The notes under the pieces were generated by a model. The model was given only the letters and a program-made list of their open reading frames with translations, made no database searches and was not told the DNA's origin. Source: Aequorivita sp. (GTDB taxonomy: Bacteria > Bacteroidota > Bacteroidia > Flavobacteriales > Flavobacteriaceae). Taken from it: 64,000 nt of DNA. The number at the start of each line of letters is the position of its first letter. Position 1 is the first letter of the stretch. Of this stretch, positions 34,655 to 43,413 are shown piece after piece. Made by a program: the position numbers and the translations under genes. The stretch is from contig JAUYGY010000046.1 of the NCBI GenBank assembly GCA_030690315.1, positions 1 through 64,000 of the forward strand. Direction: 5' to 3'.

Positions 34655-34907
34655 TAACTACAAAGAATATAATATAAAGCACCCAAACTATGGCAGCAGC
34701 TGCCGCTCCCCAAATAGCCCATTTTTTGGCTTCATCTGCGGCATTTTGAGCGCCAACGGTATCACCTTGGGCCCAAAGTTCTTTAACTTTTGTTGCTTTA
34801 ATAATTGACACGATGCCCAATGGAAGGCAGCATAAAACGGTACATAGAATTGCCCAGACCAAGTTGTTGTCTGGCGGCGATCCCATAGGTTGATTGGTTG
34901 TTTCCAT
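34620..34907 (-). CDS. CD225/dispanin family membrane protein
   Basis: 95 residues: a Pro-rich N-terminus, a first hydrophobic helix with double cysteine (NNLVWAILCTVLCCLPLGIVSIIKATKV), an amphipathic stretch rich in Ala (GDTVGAQNAADEAKKWA) and a second helix (about 67-92). This is the CD225 pattern shared with eukaryotic interferon-induced transmembrane proteins; bacterial members are of unknown function. First gene of a two-gene unit with DUF2752. Confidence 0.9.
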   Translation of the reverse strand: METTNQPMGSPPDNNLVWAILCTVLCCLPLGIVSIIKATKVKELWAQGDTVGAQNAADEAKKWAIWGAAAAAIVWVLYIIFFVVIGLGGAFAGYN

Positions 34908-34956
34908 CTTTTTATTTAATTGGTTAGTAATAGTTTAACCTCATAAAGATAATTGG

Positions 34957-35526
34957 TTATTTTGAAAATTCCACTATTTTCTTTGGAGTAACGCAAAAAT
35001 CTAAGGGTACATCTGTAGCTTCAAAAAATATTTCAGGTTCTGCTTCAAAAAACGATAGTCCTACAAATACAGTGCTGGGACTGCATTTCGCCAAAAACCG
35101 GTCATAAAATCCTTTTCCGTACCCAATGCGATGGCCAATTTGGTCATAGGCCAATAAAGGCACAAAAACAACTTCCAAAATTTCTGGTGAAATTTCAATT
35201 CCGGAAACTGGTTCGGAAATTCCGTATTCCGAAGTTTTTAAAACTGTGTTCTCTTGCAACAGAAAATGCTTCATTTCGCCCGAAACAAAATCGGCTTTTG
35301 AAATTACGATGCTTTTATCCTTTCCCTGTAAAATGTGCAACAAGTATTCGGTATTCACTTCTTTTTTTGCTGAAATAGGAAGGAAAATATGGTAATAGGT
35401 TTTGTTCCAAATGGGAAGATGCAAGGCTTGGTTTGCAATCTGTAGGCTCATTTCTTCGATGGACTCTTCGGAAAGGTTTTCGCGGAGCTTTTTGTATTTC
35501 AACCGAAGTGTTTTTTTATCAGACAT
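34957..35526 (-). CDS. 5-formyltetrahydrofolate cyclo-ligase
   Basis: 189 residues, normal length. ATP-dependent conversion of 5-formyl-THF to 5,10-methenyl-THF in folate metabolism. Visible: N-terminal KKTLRLKYKKLRENL, substrate-site VVFVPLLAYDQIGHRIGYGKGFYDRFLA (phosphate loop GYGKGFYDR). Cytosolic. Its promoter region is the heptamer array at 35534-35624. Confidence 0.94.
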   Translation of the reverse strand: MSDKKTLRLKYKKLRENLSEESIEEMSLQIANQALHLPIWNKTYYHIFLPISAKKEVNTEYLLHILQGKDKSIVISKADFVSGEMKHFLLQENTVLKTSEYGISEPVSGIEISPEILEVVFVPLLAYDQIGHRIGYGKGFYDRFLAKCSPSTVFVGLSFFEAEPEIFFEATDVPLDFCVTPKKIVEFSK

Positions 35527-35533
35527 AATGTTT

Positions 35534-35624
35534 TAAAATTCCAAATCACAAATCACAAATCACAAATCACAAATTCCAAATCTCAAATCGTTAATCGTTA
35601 ATCGTCAATCGTCAATCTAAAATC
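35534..35624. repeat. Thirteen consecutive heptamers (NNNAATC type)
   Basis: Counted units: TAAAATT, CCAAATC, ACAAATC x3, ACAAATT, CCAAATC, TCAAATC, GTTAATC x2, GTCAATC x2, TAAAATC, with no slip over 91 bp. It fills the spacer between the cyclo-ligase start and the AstE-like stop, so it holds the cyclo-ligase promoter or terminator signals. Confidence 0.93.
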
Positions 35625-35626
35625 CA

Positions 35627-36628
35627 TTAATCTTCCCTTTCTTCATCTCCCGTATTTGCAGTGTTTATGGTTGAAATATGAAAAATAGCATCGCCTTGAT
35701 TTACAATGGGAGATTGGTTCACATTAATAATATAACCTTCATTGGGCGAAGTAACCTTGAAACGCATTTTCCCGTACGGATCGGTAATTGTGGCTAAAAA
35801 TTCACCTCTTTCCACGTGCTTATTGCAATCAATTTTCACGTGAAGCAAACCACTGCGGTGCGCGCGCACCCATTTGCTTTTTTCTATAATTACTGTTTTT
35901 GCTGGCGGTTCTGGCGCCACATGTCTTTTCCCCAGCATATCCAAATGTTCCAAGACGCGCAAAACCCCTTCCACACCTTCCTTTACAATATGTTTGTTGC
36001 TCTCACGGCTTTTTCCCCCTTCAAAAAGAAGAATAGGAATGCCCATTTTTTGGCAGGTATTTCGGTATGACTTTTCAATGGTATTTGAATAAACAGTAAA
36101 GGGAGCATTGAAGATTTTTGCGAGTTCCAACAATTTTGGATCGTTGGGTTTAATCCGAATTTGTGCGGCATTAAATCGGCTGGCACCGCCTGTATGAAAA
36201 TCAAAACAATAGTCGGCGTGTGGTAAAATCTTTTTGGTGAAATGATAGGCAACCCTACTTGCCAATGATCCAGATTTTGTGCCGGGGAAAACCCTGTTAA
36301 GGTCGCGCCCATCGGGAAAGGAGCGGTCTCCATTTAAAAATCCAAAAACATTTAAAATAGGAATACAAATAATGGTGCCGCGTTTGGGCTTGTTCAATTT
36401 TCGGGCAATGAGCTGACGCACTATTTCTACGCCATTAATTTCGTCTCCGTGAATAGCTGCGGTTAGCAAAACCGTGGGTCCGGGAATTTTAGAGCGTGAT
36501 ATAATTATAGGAATTTCAACTGTGGTAGAAGTATAAAGTTTCGCAATGCTGAAATCGACCGTACGGCTTTCGCCCAAAGCGATGCGTTCATTTAAAATTA
36601 CAATATCACGTTCCTCTTTTTTCGCCAT
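35627..36628 (-). CDS. Succinylglutamate desuccinylase/aspartoacylase-family (AstE-like) protein
   Basis: 333 residues. Zinc-carboxypeptidase-like fold: LLTAAIHGDEINGVEIVRQL supplies the His and Glu ligands, FDFHTGG the second His, and NRVFPG, RFNAAQIRI are family positions. The C-terminal third (about 245-325) is a beta-barrel/lipoyl-like extension (KWVRAHRSGLLHVK, FKVTSPNEGYIINVNQ). Family members remove acyl groups from amino acids or small peptides. Last gene of the RimK operon, 2 nt after the proximal rimK, so it may deacylate or trim a product of the ligases. Confidence 0.9.
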   Translation of the reverse strand: MAKKEERDIVILNERIALGESRTVDFSIAKLYTSTTVEIPIIISRSKIPGPTVLLTAAIHGDEINGVEIVRQLIARKLNKPKRGTIICIPILNVFGFLNGDRSFPDGRDLNRVFPGTKSGSLASRVAYHFTKKILPHADYCFDFHTGGASRFNAAQIRIKPNDPKLLELAKIFNAPFTVYSNTIEKSYRNTCQKMGIPILLFEGGKSRESNKHIVKEGVEGVLRVLEHLDMLGKRHVAPEPPAKTVIIEKSKWVRAHRSGLLHVKIDCNKHVERGEFLATITDPYGKMRFKVTSPNEGYIINVNQSPIVNQGDAIFHISTINTANTGDEERED

Positions 36629-36630
36629 AG

Positions 36631-37503
36631 TTAAACGTTGCGCTCAATATATTTTATGATTGAATTTGCTATGTCCTTTCCGGTGGCGGCTTCAATGCCC
36701 TCCAAACCAGGCGAAGAGTTTACTTCCAAAATAAGCGGGCCGCGTGCCGACTGCAACATATCAACTCCTGCAATTCCAAGACCCATAGCTTTGGCGGCTT
36801 TTAGGGCTGCGGTTTCTTCTTCATCGGTAAGTTTTATAACGGAAGCTGTGCCGCCACGGTGCAAATTACTGCGGAATTCGCCTTCTTTTCCCTGTCTTTT
36901 CATTGCGCCAACAACCTGTCCGTCCACAATAAAGGCACGAATATCTGCGCCACCGGCTTCTTTTATAAATTCCTGTACAATTACGCGCGCCTGCAAATTG
37001 TTGAATGCTTCAATTACCGATTCCGCCGCTTTTCGGCTTTCAACCAAAATAACGCCGATGCCCTGAGTTCCTTCCAAAAGTTTGATGATTACAGGTGCGC
37101 CACCCACGTGGTCCACAATTTCCTTTACGTTTTTGGAATAATTGGTGAAAACCGTTTTCGGCAATCCCAATCCCGCACGGGAAAGTATTTGTAAGCTCCT
37201 CAATTTATCGCGTGAGCGCACCAAGGCTTGCGATTCTGTAGTTGTAAAAACGTGCATCATCTCAAATTGGCGTACCACAGCGGTTCCGTAAAAAGTTACC
37301 GAGGCACCGATTCGTGGGATAATGGCATCGGTGTGTTCAAGCTTTTGGCCTTTATAAATGATTACGGGTTTTTTCTTTTCAATAACAATATCGCACTTCG
37401 CGTGATTTATAATTTCTACCTCGTGCTTTCTGGCTTTGGCAGCTTCCACAAGACGTTTGGTGGAATATAGATTTGCGTTTGCGGATAATATTTTTATATT
37501 CAT
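36631..37503 (-). CDS. rimK: RimK-family alpha-L-glutamate ligase (ATP-grasp), copy 1
   Basis: 290 residues. Pre-ATP-grasp domain (about 1-90; [23 protein letters not shown]) and ATP-grasp domain (about 91-290) with [16 protein letters not shown] (phosphate clamp), [39 protein letters not shown] and the Mg ligands in [15 protein letters not shown]. RimK enzymes add glutamate residues to a C-terminus, classically of ribosomal protein S6, or make poly-glutamate. Its ATG overlaps the stop of the retropepsin-like gene by ATGA, implying coupled translation. Confidence 0.95.
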   Translation of the reverse strand: MNIKILSANANLYSTKRLVEAAKARKHEVEIINHAKCDIVIEKKKPVIIYKGQKLEHTDAIIPRIGASVTFYGTAVVRQFEMMHVFTTTESQALVRSRDKLRSLQILSRAGLGLPKTVFTNYSKNVKEIVDHVGGAPVIIKLLEGTQGIGVILVESRKAAESVIEAFNNLQARVIVQEFIKEAGGADIRAFIVDGQVVGAMKRQGKEGEFRSNLHRGGTASVIKLTDEEETAALKAAKAMGLGIAGVDMLQSARGPLILEVNSSPGLEGIEAATGKDIANSIIKYIERNV

Positions 37504-37925
37504 TTTTTGTTTTTTAGTTTGAAGGAAAGATTGGTTTTGTTTATATCCACCATGTATTTTTTGCTCAAAAAATTCCTGCCCAAAAGTACGGGAAAACGCA
37601 TCTCTTCCCGATCGCTCAGTGTTAAATAAATTGGTTGTGTTTTTCCAAAAAGAACGATTTCAGTTTTAATTCTATATCTAGCTTCAGACTGGCCGTTGCT
37701 GCTTTTTACCACCTTCACGTCGTATTCATCAAAAACTATTTCCTTTTCGTGATAGCTGGGGTGTTCTTCATCCAGAAAATTGCATTTCAGATAGCTATCT
37801 TCCACTTTCATGTTTTTACAATGGATGGAAGAGGTGTAGGCACCCGTGTCAATTTTCACTTCAATATCGAAGAGATTCAGCATTGGAAAATCTGCTTTGT
37901 CTATTCTTCCTATGTTTCTTATCAA
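37500..37925 (-). CDS. Retropepsin-like protease of the ATP-dependent zinc protease (RimB) family
   Basis: About 141 residues if it starts at the TTG at 37925. [13 protein letters not shown] is the conserved opening, [12 protein letters not shown] carries the aspartic-protease DTG, and [20 protein letters not shown] is the C-terminal strand pair. The family (PF05618) travels with rimK; in Pseudomonas the RimB protease acts on RimK-modified S6. An ATG at 38003 would add 26 residues (IIIWNLLFVIWNF...) that are simply a translation of an intergenic heptamer repeat, so I reject it. Lies between two rimK genes and overlaps the downstream one by 4 bp. Confidence 0.85.
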   Translation of the reverse strand: MIRNIGRIDKADFPMLNLFDIEVKIDTGAYTSSIHCKNMKVEDSYLKCNFLDEEHPSYHEKEIVFDEYDVKVVKSSNGQSEARYRIKTEIVLFGKTQPIYLTLSDREEMRFPVLLGRNFLSKKYMVDINKTNLSFKLKNKK

Positions 37926-37960
37926 TGTATTGGGGATTTGTTTATTGCAAGGTAAATAAT

Positions 37961-37995
37961 AAAAATTCCAAATAACAAATAACAAATTCCAAATA
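37961..37995. repeat. Heptamer array upstream of the retropepsin-like gene
   Basis: AAAAATT, CCAAATA, ACAAATA, ACAAATT, CCAAATA: five units without a slip. Same CCAAATT/ACAAATA vocabulary as the arrays at 23521 and 35534. Confidence 0.85.
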
Positions 37996-38027
37996 ATTAT
38001 CAAAAAACAAAAAAATCTGAAAACTGA

Positions 38028-38903
38028 CTACTTTTTTCTGTTTCGCTCAATAAACCCAACAACACTTTTCGAAACATTCTTGCCTGAAGTATTCTCAATG
38101 CCTTCCAACCCAGGGGTGCTGTTAATTTCCAAAACCATCGGGCCGTTTTTCGACTGCAGAATATCGACCCCGCAAAACCCGAGGTTCATTGCTTTTGCGG
38201 CTTTTATCGCAATTTTTTCTTCTTCGAAAGAAAGGGAAACCATTTCTGAAGTACCGCCGCGATGTAGATTACTGCGGAAATCGCCAATCTTGCACTGCCG
38301 TTTCATTGCTGCTACCACTACCCCATCAACCACAATTGCGCGAATGTCTGCGCCATTGGCTTCTTCAATATATTCCTGCAACAGAAATTTTACGCCGGCA
38401 GCGTTCAACGTTTCAATAGTTGCAAGCGCATTTTGCGGACTTTCAGTAAGAATAACGCCTTCGCCGTGGGTGCCCTCCAAAAGTTTGATGATTATTGGTT
38501 TGCCATTGAAAGTTTTCAATTGCTCTTCGTATTCAAAAAAGGAAGCATAAATTGTTCGAGGCACTGGAATTTGATGCTTCGCCAATATTTGGAAACACGC
38601 CCATTTGTCACGGCTATTGATAATTCCTTCGGAGGAAGCTACGCTGAAAATACCCATCGATTCAAAATGGCGCACTACATTGGTTCCAAAATAAGTGTTT
38701 GAAGCGCCAATCCTGGGGATGATTGCTTGAATGTCAACCAGTTTCTCATTTTGAAAATAAAGAGCGGCTTTACCTTTTTCCACGGCAAGGCTGCAGTATG
38801 AGGGATCCAAAACCGACATAGTATGGTTTCTCGCTTCGCCAGCAATTAAAAGACTTTTGGTGGAATAAAGCGCTTCCCCACGAGATAAAATGGCAATGTT
38901 CAT
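38028..38903 (-). CDS. rimK: RimK-family alpha-L-glutamate ligase (ATP-grasp), copy 2
   Basis: 291 residues, clearly paralogous to the copy at 36631: [94 protein letters not shown]. All ATP-grasp catalytic positions look intact in both copies, so both should be active, perhaps with different amino-acid or acceptor choice. First gene of the operon, followed by the heptamer-containing gap and the retropepsin-like gene. Confidence 0.95.
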   Translation of the reverse strand: MNIAILSRGEALYSTKSLLIAGEARNHTMSVLDPSYCSLAVEKGKAALYFQNEKLVDIQAIIPRIGASNTYFGTNVVRHFESMGIFSVASSEGIINSRDKWACFQILAKHQIPVPRTIYASFFEYEEQLKTFNGKPIIIKLLEGTHGEGVILTESPQNALATIETLNAAGVKFLLQEYIEEANGADIRAIVVDGVVVAAMKRQCKIGDFRSNLHRGGTSEMVSLSFEEEKIAIKAAKAMNLGFCGVDILQSKNGPMVLEINSTPGLEGIENTSGKNVSKSVVGFIERNRKK

Positions 38904-39200
38904 AATTGGTTATTGTGCGTGCAATTTAACTAAAAAGAACATTGCCGATAAAAGCATTAGTTAAAAATTAACGGTTAGCTTCCCACGAAGAAAAGATGAG
39001 GTGCCAGGTGTAAAGTGAATTTTCACCTTCGGTATCGTCAATAGCTCCAAAACGGGAAGTCAATCCTAATCAATCGCAGGCAGTGGGCTTTTATATTCAG
39101 TTAGTTGTAACATTTACAAATGTACGTTTTAACCGTTTCTTAACTATTTTGGTTTAAGAAAAATTCCTTAAAAAACAAAATAGCAAGTATCTTTGAGGCT
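38904..39200. other. Divergent promoter region between the rimK operon and uvrC
   Basis: 297 bp without a gene. Contains a 14-bp dyad ACATTT-AC-AAATGT at 39110-39123. A TATCTTTG -7 match (39188-39195) lies five bases before the uvrC start. Confidence 0.5.
39188..39195 (+). promoter_or_regulatory. Candidate -7 element for uvrC (TATCTTTG)
   Basis: Fits TAnnTTTG and ends five bases before the ATG, implying a very short or absent leader, as at 785. No clear -33. Confidence 0.4.
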
Positions 39201-40997
39201 ATGGCCAATGCTTCGGTAACACTTCAAATTGCTACGCTTCCCGATTCGCCGGGTGTTTATCAATACTACGATAAAGATGGGAAATTGCTGTATGTGGGTA
39301 AAGCAAAAAACCTTAAAAAAAGAGTTTCGTCCTATTTCAACAAACAACAGGACAACGGCAAAACCAGGATTCTTGTAAAAAAGATTGAAACCATAAAACA
39401 CATCGTGGTTGAAACCGAAACCGATGCGCTTTTGCTGGAGAACAATCTTATAAAAAATTATCAGCCGCGCTATAACGTTTTGCTGAAAGACGATAAAAGT
39501 TACCCGTGGATTTGTATTAAAAACGAACGTTTTCCGAGGGTTTTTCCAACGCGAAGGATGATAAAAGATGGTTCGGAATATTTCGGGCCGTACACCAGTA
39601 TGAAAACCGTTCACACATTGCTGGATTTAATAAAAGGCCTGTATCCGTTGCGCACTTGCAACTATGACCTATCCGAAGAAAAAATAAGGGCCGGAAAATA
39701 TAAAGTGTGTTTGGAATATCACTTGGGAAACTGTAATGGGCCTTGCGAAGGGCTTTATTCCGAAAAGGAATATCACGAAAATATTGAAGCCATTCGCAAT
39801 ATCGTGAAAGGGAATTTTAAGGATTCGTTGCATAAATTCAAAAGTCAGATGAAAGATTTGGCGGCCGATTTAAAATTTGAACAGGCACAGCGCGTAAAGG
39901 AAAAGATTGATATTTTGGAGAATTACCAAAGCAAAAGTACCGTCGTAAATCCGAAGATAAATAATGTGGATGTGTTTACTATAATTTCTGATGAAAGCTA
40001 TGCATACGTAAACTTTTTGCAGCTTTCGCATGGTTCAATTATACGGTCGCACACTTTGGAATTAAAAAAGAAATTGGATGAAACCGATGAAGAGTTGCTT
40101 CAACTTGCCATTGTTGAAATTAGGCAACGGTTCAATTCGCTTTCAAAGGAAATTTATGTGCCTTTTGAAGTTGAGGTTGGGGAAGATATAAAAGTGCACG
40201 TGCCAAAATTGGGCGATAAAAAAGCGATTCTTGAACTGTCTGAGCGGAACGCGAAATATTTCCGGATGGAGAAATTTAAACAATCGAAAATCGTGGATCC
40301 GGACCGCCATGAAAAACGAATAATGGCGCAAATGAAAAAAGACCTTCGCCTTTCCGAAGAGCCGCGCCATATTGAATGTTTTGACAATAGTAATATTCAA
40401 GGAACTAATGCGGTTGCTGCTTGTGTAGTTTTCAAAGATGGGAAACCGAGCAAAAAGGATTATCGTAAATTCAACATTAAAACCGTGGAAGGGCCGGATG
40501 ATTTTGCTTCGATGGAAGAAGTTGTGTATCGCCGCTACAAAAGATTGCTGGAGGAAGAGCAACCCTTACCGCAACTCATCATCATAGATGGGGGAAAAGG
40601 GCAACTTTCCTCGGCGTTGAAAAGTTTGGACATGTTGGAATTGCGCGGAAAAATTGCTATAATAGGAATTGCGAAACGGTTGGAGGAATTGTTTTATCCC
40701 AATGATCCCATTCCGCTTTATTTGGATAAAAAGAGTGAAACCTTAAAAATAATCCAACAATTGCGAAACGAGGCGCACCGTTTCGGAATAACTTTTCACC
40801 GAAGCAAGCGCAGCAAACAAGCGTTGAACACAGAGATGGAAACCATTCCCGGCATTGGCGAAAAAACCGTTGTTGAATTGTTGAAACATTTTAAAAGTAC
40901 AAAACGGATTGCTTCCGCTAGTTTTGAGGAACTTTCAAAAGTTGTTGGCGCGAGTAGAGCAAAGAAATTGATTTCGCATTTCAACGAGAATCAATGA
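39201..40997 (+). CDS. uvrC: Excinuclease ABC subunit C
   Basis: 598 residues, normal length. Dual-incision nuclease of nucleotide excision repair, working with UvrA and UvrB. GIY-YIG domain at 15-95 (PGVYQYYDKDGKLLYVGKAKNLKKR), cysteine-containing HLGNCNGPCEG, UVR motif (about 205-235: DLAADLKFEQAQRVKEKIDIL), the RNase-H-like second nuclease domain (ECFDNSNIQGTNAVAACVVF, IIDGGKGQLSSAL) and C-terminal helix-hairpin-helix (IPGIGEKTVVELLKHF). The stop codon overlaps the first base of a heptamer array. Confidence 0.98.
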   Translation: MANASVTLQIATLPDSPGVYQYYDKDGKLLYVGKAKNLKKRVSSYFNKQQDNGKTRILVKKIETIKHIVVETETDALLLENNLIKNYQPRYNVLLKDDKSYPWICIKNERFPRVFPTRRMIKDGSEYFGPYTSMKTVHTLLDLIKGLYPLRTCNYDLSEEKIRAGKYKVCLEYHLGNCNGPCEGLYSEKEYHENIEAIRNIVKGNFKDSLHKFKSQMKDLAADLKFEQAQRVKEKIDILENYQSKSTVVNPKINNVDVFTIISDESYAYVNFLQLSHGSIIRSHTLELKKKLDETDEELLQLAIVEIRQRFNSLSKEIYVPFEVEVGEDIKVHVPKLGDKKAILELSERNAKYFRMEKFKQSKIVDPDRHEKRIMAQMKKDLRLSEEPRHIECFDNSNIQGTNAVAACVVFKDGKPSKKDYRKFNIKTVEGPDDFASMEEVVYRRYKRLLEEEQPLPQLIIIDGGKGQLSSALKSLDMLELRGKIAIIGIAKRLEELFYPNDPIPLYLDKKSETLKIIQQLRNEAHRFGITFHRSKRSKQALNTEMETIPGIGEKTVVELLKHFKSTKRIASASFEELSKVVGASRAKKLISHFNENQ

Positions 40998-41037
40998 ATA
41001 ATTATTAATGAGTAATTAATAATGAATAATGAATAAA
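40996..41037. repeat. Heptamer array at the uvrC stop codon, six units
   Basis: GAATAAT, TATTAAT, GAGTAAT, TAATAAT, GAATAAT, GAATAAA run without a slip from within the uvrC stop codon to 15 bp before the next ATG. Same TAATGAA-type text as the array at 20681. Confidence 0.88.
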
Positions 41038-41052
41038 TCCAATAACGCTTAA

Positions 41053-43287
41053 ATGAAGAAAATACTTTTTATAGTATTCGTTTTAATTTCCATGCTTTCC
41101 GTTTCGCAGGAAAAGGCAGAGCAGGATATAAAAGTAGGCATTGTATTAAGCGGTGGTGGGGCCAAAGGTCTTGCACATATTGGCGCTTTAAAAGTGATAG
41201 AGGAATCGGGCGTTCGCATAGATTACATTGGCGGCACGAGTATGGGTGCAATTATTGGAGCGCTATATGCTTCGGGATATTCCGCAAAACAGTTGGACAG
41301 TATTTTTCAACAAACCGATTTCAGCACATTAATTCAGGATCATATTCCGCGCAGCGCAAAAACGTTTTACGAAAAGCAGGAAGCTGAAAAATATGCTTTG
41401 GTATTGCCTTTTGATAAATTTAAGGTTGGTTTTCCCTCGGGGCTTTCAAAAGGGCAGAATGTTTACAACTTACTTTCAAAATTGACCAGCCACGTTAGTA
41501 CAATTACAGATTTCAGCGAGCTTCCAATTCCTTTTTTCTGTATCGCCACCAATGTTGAAAATGGAAAGGAAGTTATTTTAGACAGAGGCAATCTTCCGCG
41601 TGCGGTTACTGCCAGTGGTGCACTGCCGTCCCTTTTTAGTCCGGTAATAATTGACGACATGGTTTTGATTGATGGCGGCGTGGCAAATAATTATCCCGTG
41701 AACGAAGTCCGTGCCAAAGGAATGGATATTATTATTGGGGTAGATGTGCAGGATAGCCTTAAAAGCCGCAATGATCTAAAATCTGCTTTTGATGTTTTGG
41801 TGCAGATAAACAATTACCGCACCATTCGGGATATGATAGAAAAGCGAAAAAAAACCGACATTTATATCCACCCAAAAATTGAAAATTTTTCGGTAGTTTC
41901 TTTTGATGAAGGTAAAGATATTGTGGAATCTGGGGTGGTGGCGGCAGAATCTTTTAGGGAGGAACTTTCTAAAATTGCTTCACAACAAAAGCACATTGAA
42001 AAAAAGAAAGTTGAATTTGAATCTCGTGATACTATTTATATAAAAGAAGTGAAAATTGAGGGTATTGAAAAATATACCCGCAGTTATGTATTGGGAAAAC
42101 TTAAACTTCGAACCCCAGATAAAGTTACGTATAAAGATTTTAGCGAAGGCATTAACAACCTTTCAGCAACGGGAAATTTTCAGGATATTAATTATAAGTT
42201 TTTTGAAGATGACAATAATGAAAATACATTGCTTTTGCAATTACGTGAAAGTCATTCGTCCATGATGCTGCGTTTTGCGGCACATTATGACGATCTTTTC
42301 CGAACTGGGGCCTTGGTTAACATTACGCGCAAAAGACTTTTCACCAATAACGATATTGCTTCGCTGGACCTGATTGCGGGAGACAACCTGCGCTACAATT
42401 TTGAATATTATATAGACAAAGGGTTTTATTGGAGCGTGGGCTTCAATTCAAAATATCACTTTTTTGAAACTGATGTGCCTTTAAGTTTTGTCAGGCCAGA
42501 TTTTGATGCGGAACTTTCGCTACCAATCAATAGTCTGACCATAAAATATAGCGATTTTACCAATCAGCTATATTTTGAAACACTTTTCCGAAGAACATTT
42601 ATTTTTGGTTTGGGGGGAGAGCACAAATATCTTCGGTATCTTTCTGAAACCATTGGTACGGATGAAAATAATCTTCCGCGCACTGTTTTTGAAAGTACCA
42701 ATTATTACAGTGCTTTCGGCTTTTTAAAATATGACAGTTATGACAATAGCTTTTTTCCAAAAAGCGGCGCTTATTTTTCGGGGGATTTTCACTGGTATCT
42801 TTTGGCAAATGGCCGAAATAAAGATTTTGAACCATTTCCCATAGCAAAAGCAAAACTGGGGTATGCCCATACTATTTTTAATAAATTTTCTGCACACATG
42901 ACCGCCGAGGGCGGGTTTAAATTGGGTGGGGCCGAAACCACGTCACTTGACTTTGCGTTGGGGGGTTATGGTTTTAAGGAAATGAACAACATTATTCCGT
43001 TTATGGGATATGAGCCCATCTCACTAAGGGGGAATACATATCTTAAATCTACACTGACTTTTGATTATGAAATATTCAGAAAAAACCATGTAAATGTTTC
43101 TGCAAATATTGCGAACATCGGCAACGATCTATTTGAAACTGGAGCTTGGATAGAGGGAGTAGATTATTCGAGCTTTTCAGCGGGCTACGGTTTGGAAACG
43201 GTTTTGGGGCCGATGGAAATTAAATACTCCTATTCGCCCGAACGGGACGAAAGTGAATGGTATGTAGCCTTGGGGTATCGGTTTTAG
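41053..43287 (+). CDS. Patatin-like phospholipase fused to POTRA and Omp85 barrel (PlpD type)
   Basis: 744 residues. Signal peptide 1-20. Patatin domain (about 28-310): oxyanion loop LSGGGAKGLAHIG, nucleophile Ser in GGTSMGAI, dyad Asp in DGGVANNYP. A POTRA-like segment (about 330-400: IKEVKIEGIEKYTRSYVLGKL) is followed by a 16-strand Omp85-type barrel ending in WYVALGYRF with the terminal aromatic. Type Vd autotransporter layout: the lipase passes through or is displayed by its own outer-membrane barrel. Substrate presumably phospholipid. Confidence 0.94.
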   Translation: MKKILFIVFVLISMLSVSQEKAEQDIKVGIVLSGGGAKGLAHIGALKVIEESGVRIDYIGGTSMGAIIGALYASGYSAKQLDSIFQQTDFSTLIQDHIPRSAKTFYEKQEAEKYALVLPFDKFKVGFPSGLSKGQNVYNLLSKLTSHVSTITDFSELPIPFFCIATNVENGKEVILDRGNLPRAVTASGALPSLFSPVIIDDMVLIDGGVANNYPVNEVRAKGMDIIIGVDVQDSLKSRNDLKSAFDVLVQINNYRTIRDMIEKRKKTDIYIHPKIENFSVVSFDEGKDIVESGVVAAESFREELSKIASQQKHIEKKKVEFESRDTIYIKEVKIEGIEKYTRSYVLGKLKLRTPDKVTYKDFSEGINNLSATGNFQDINYKFFEDDNNENTLLLQLRESHSSMMLRFAAHYDDLFRTGALVNITRKRLFTNNDIASLDLIAGDNLRYNFEYYIDKGFYWSVGFNSKYHFFETDVPLSFVRPDFDAELSLPINSLTIKYSDFTNQLYFETLFRRTFIFGLGGEHKYLRYLSETIGTDENNLPRTVFESTNYYSAFGFLKYDSYDNSFFPKSGAYFSGDFHWYLLANGRNKDFEPFPIAKAKLGYAHTIFNKFSAHMTAEGGFKLGGAETTSLDFALGGYGFKEMNNIIPFMGYEPISLRGNTYLKSTLTFDYEIFRKNHVNVSANIANIGNDLFETGAWIEGVDYSSFSAGYGLETVLGPMEIKYSYSPERDESEWYVALGYRF

Positions 43288-43373
43288 GAAAAACTTAAAC
43301 GCTAAGCTCCAATATTTTTCCGATATTTGTGTGGCTATGCCTGTCCGGGTTATTTTTTGGGCAAGAACAGTTC

Positions 43374-43409
43374 ATAAATCTAAAATCGTTAATCTAAAAA
43401 TCTAAAATC
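43374..43409. repeat. Short heptamer run before hmgA
   Basis: ATAAATC, TAAAATC, GTTAATC, one 8-mer TAAAAATC, TAAAATC. It reaches to four bases before the hmgA start codon; the vocabulary equals that at 35534. Confidence 0.75.
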
Positions 43410-43413
43410 AATC

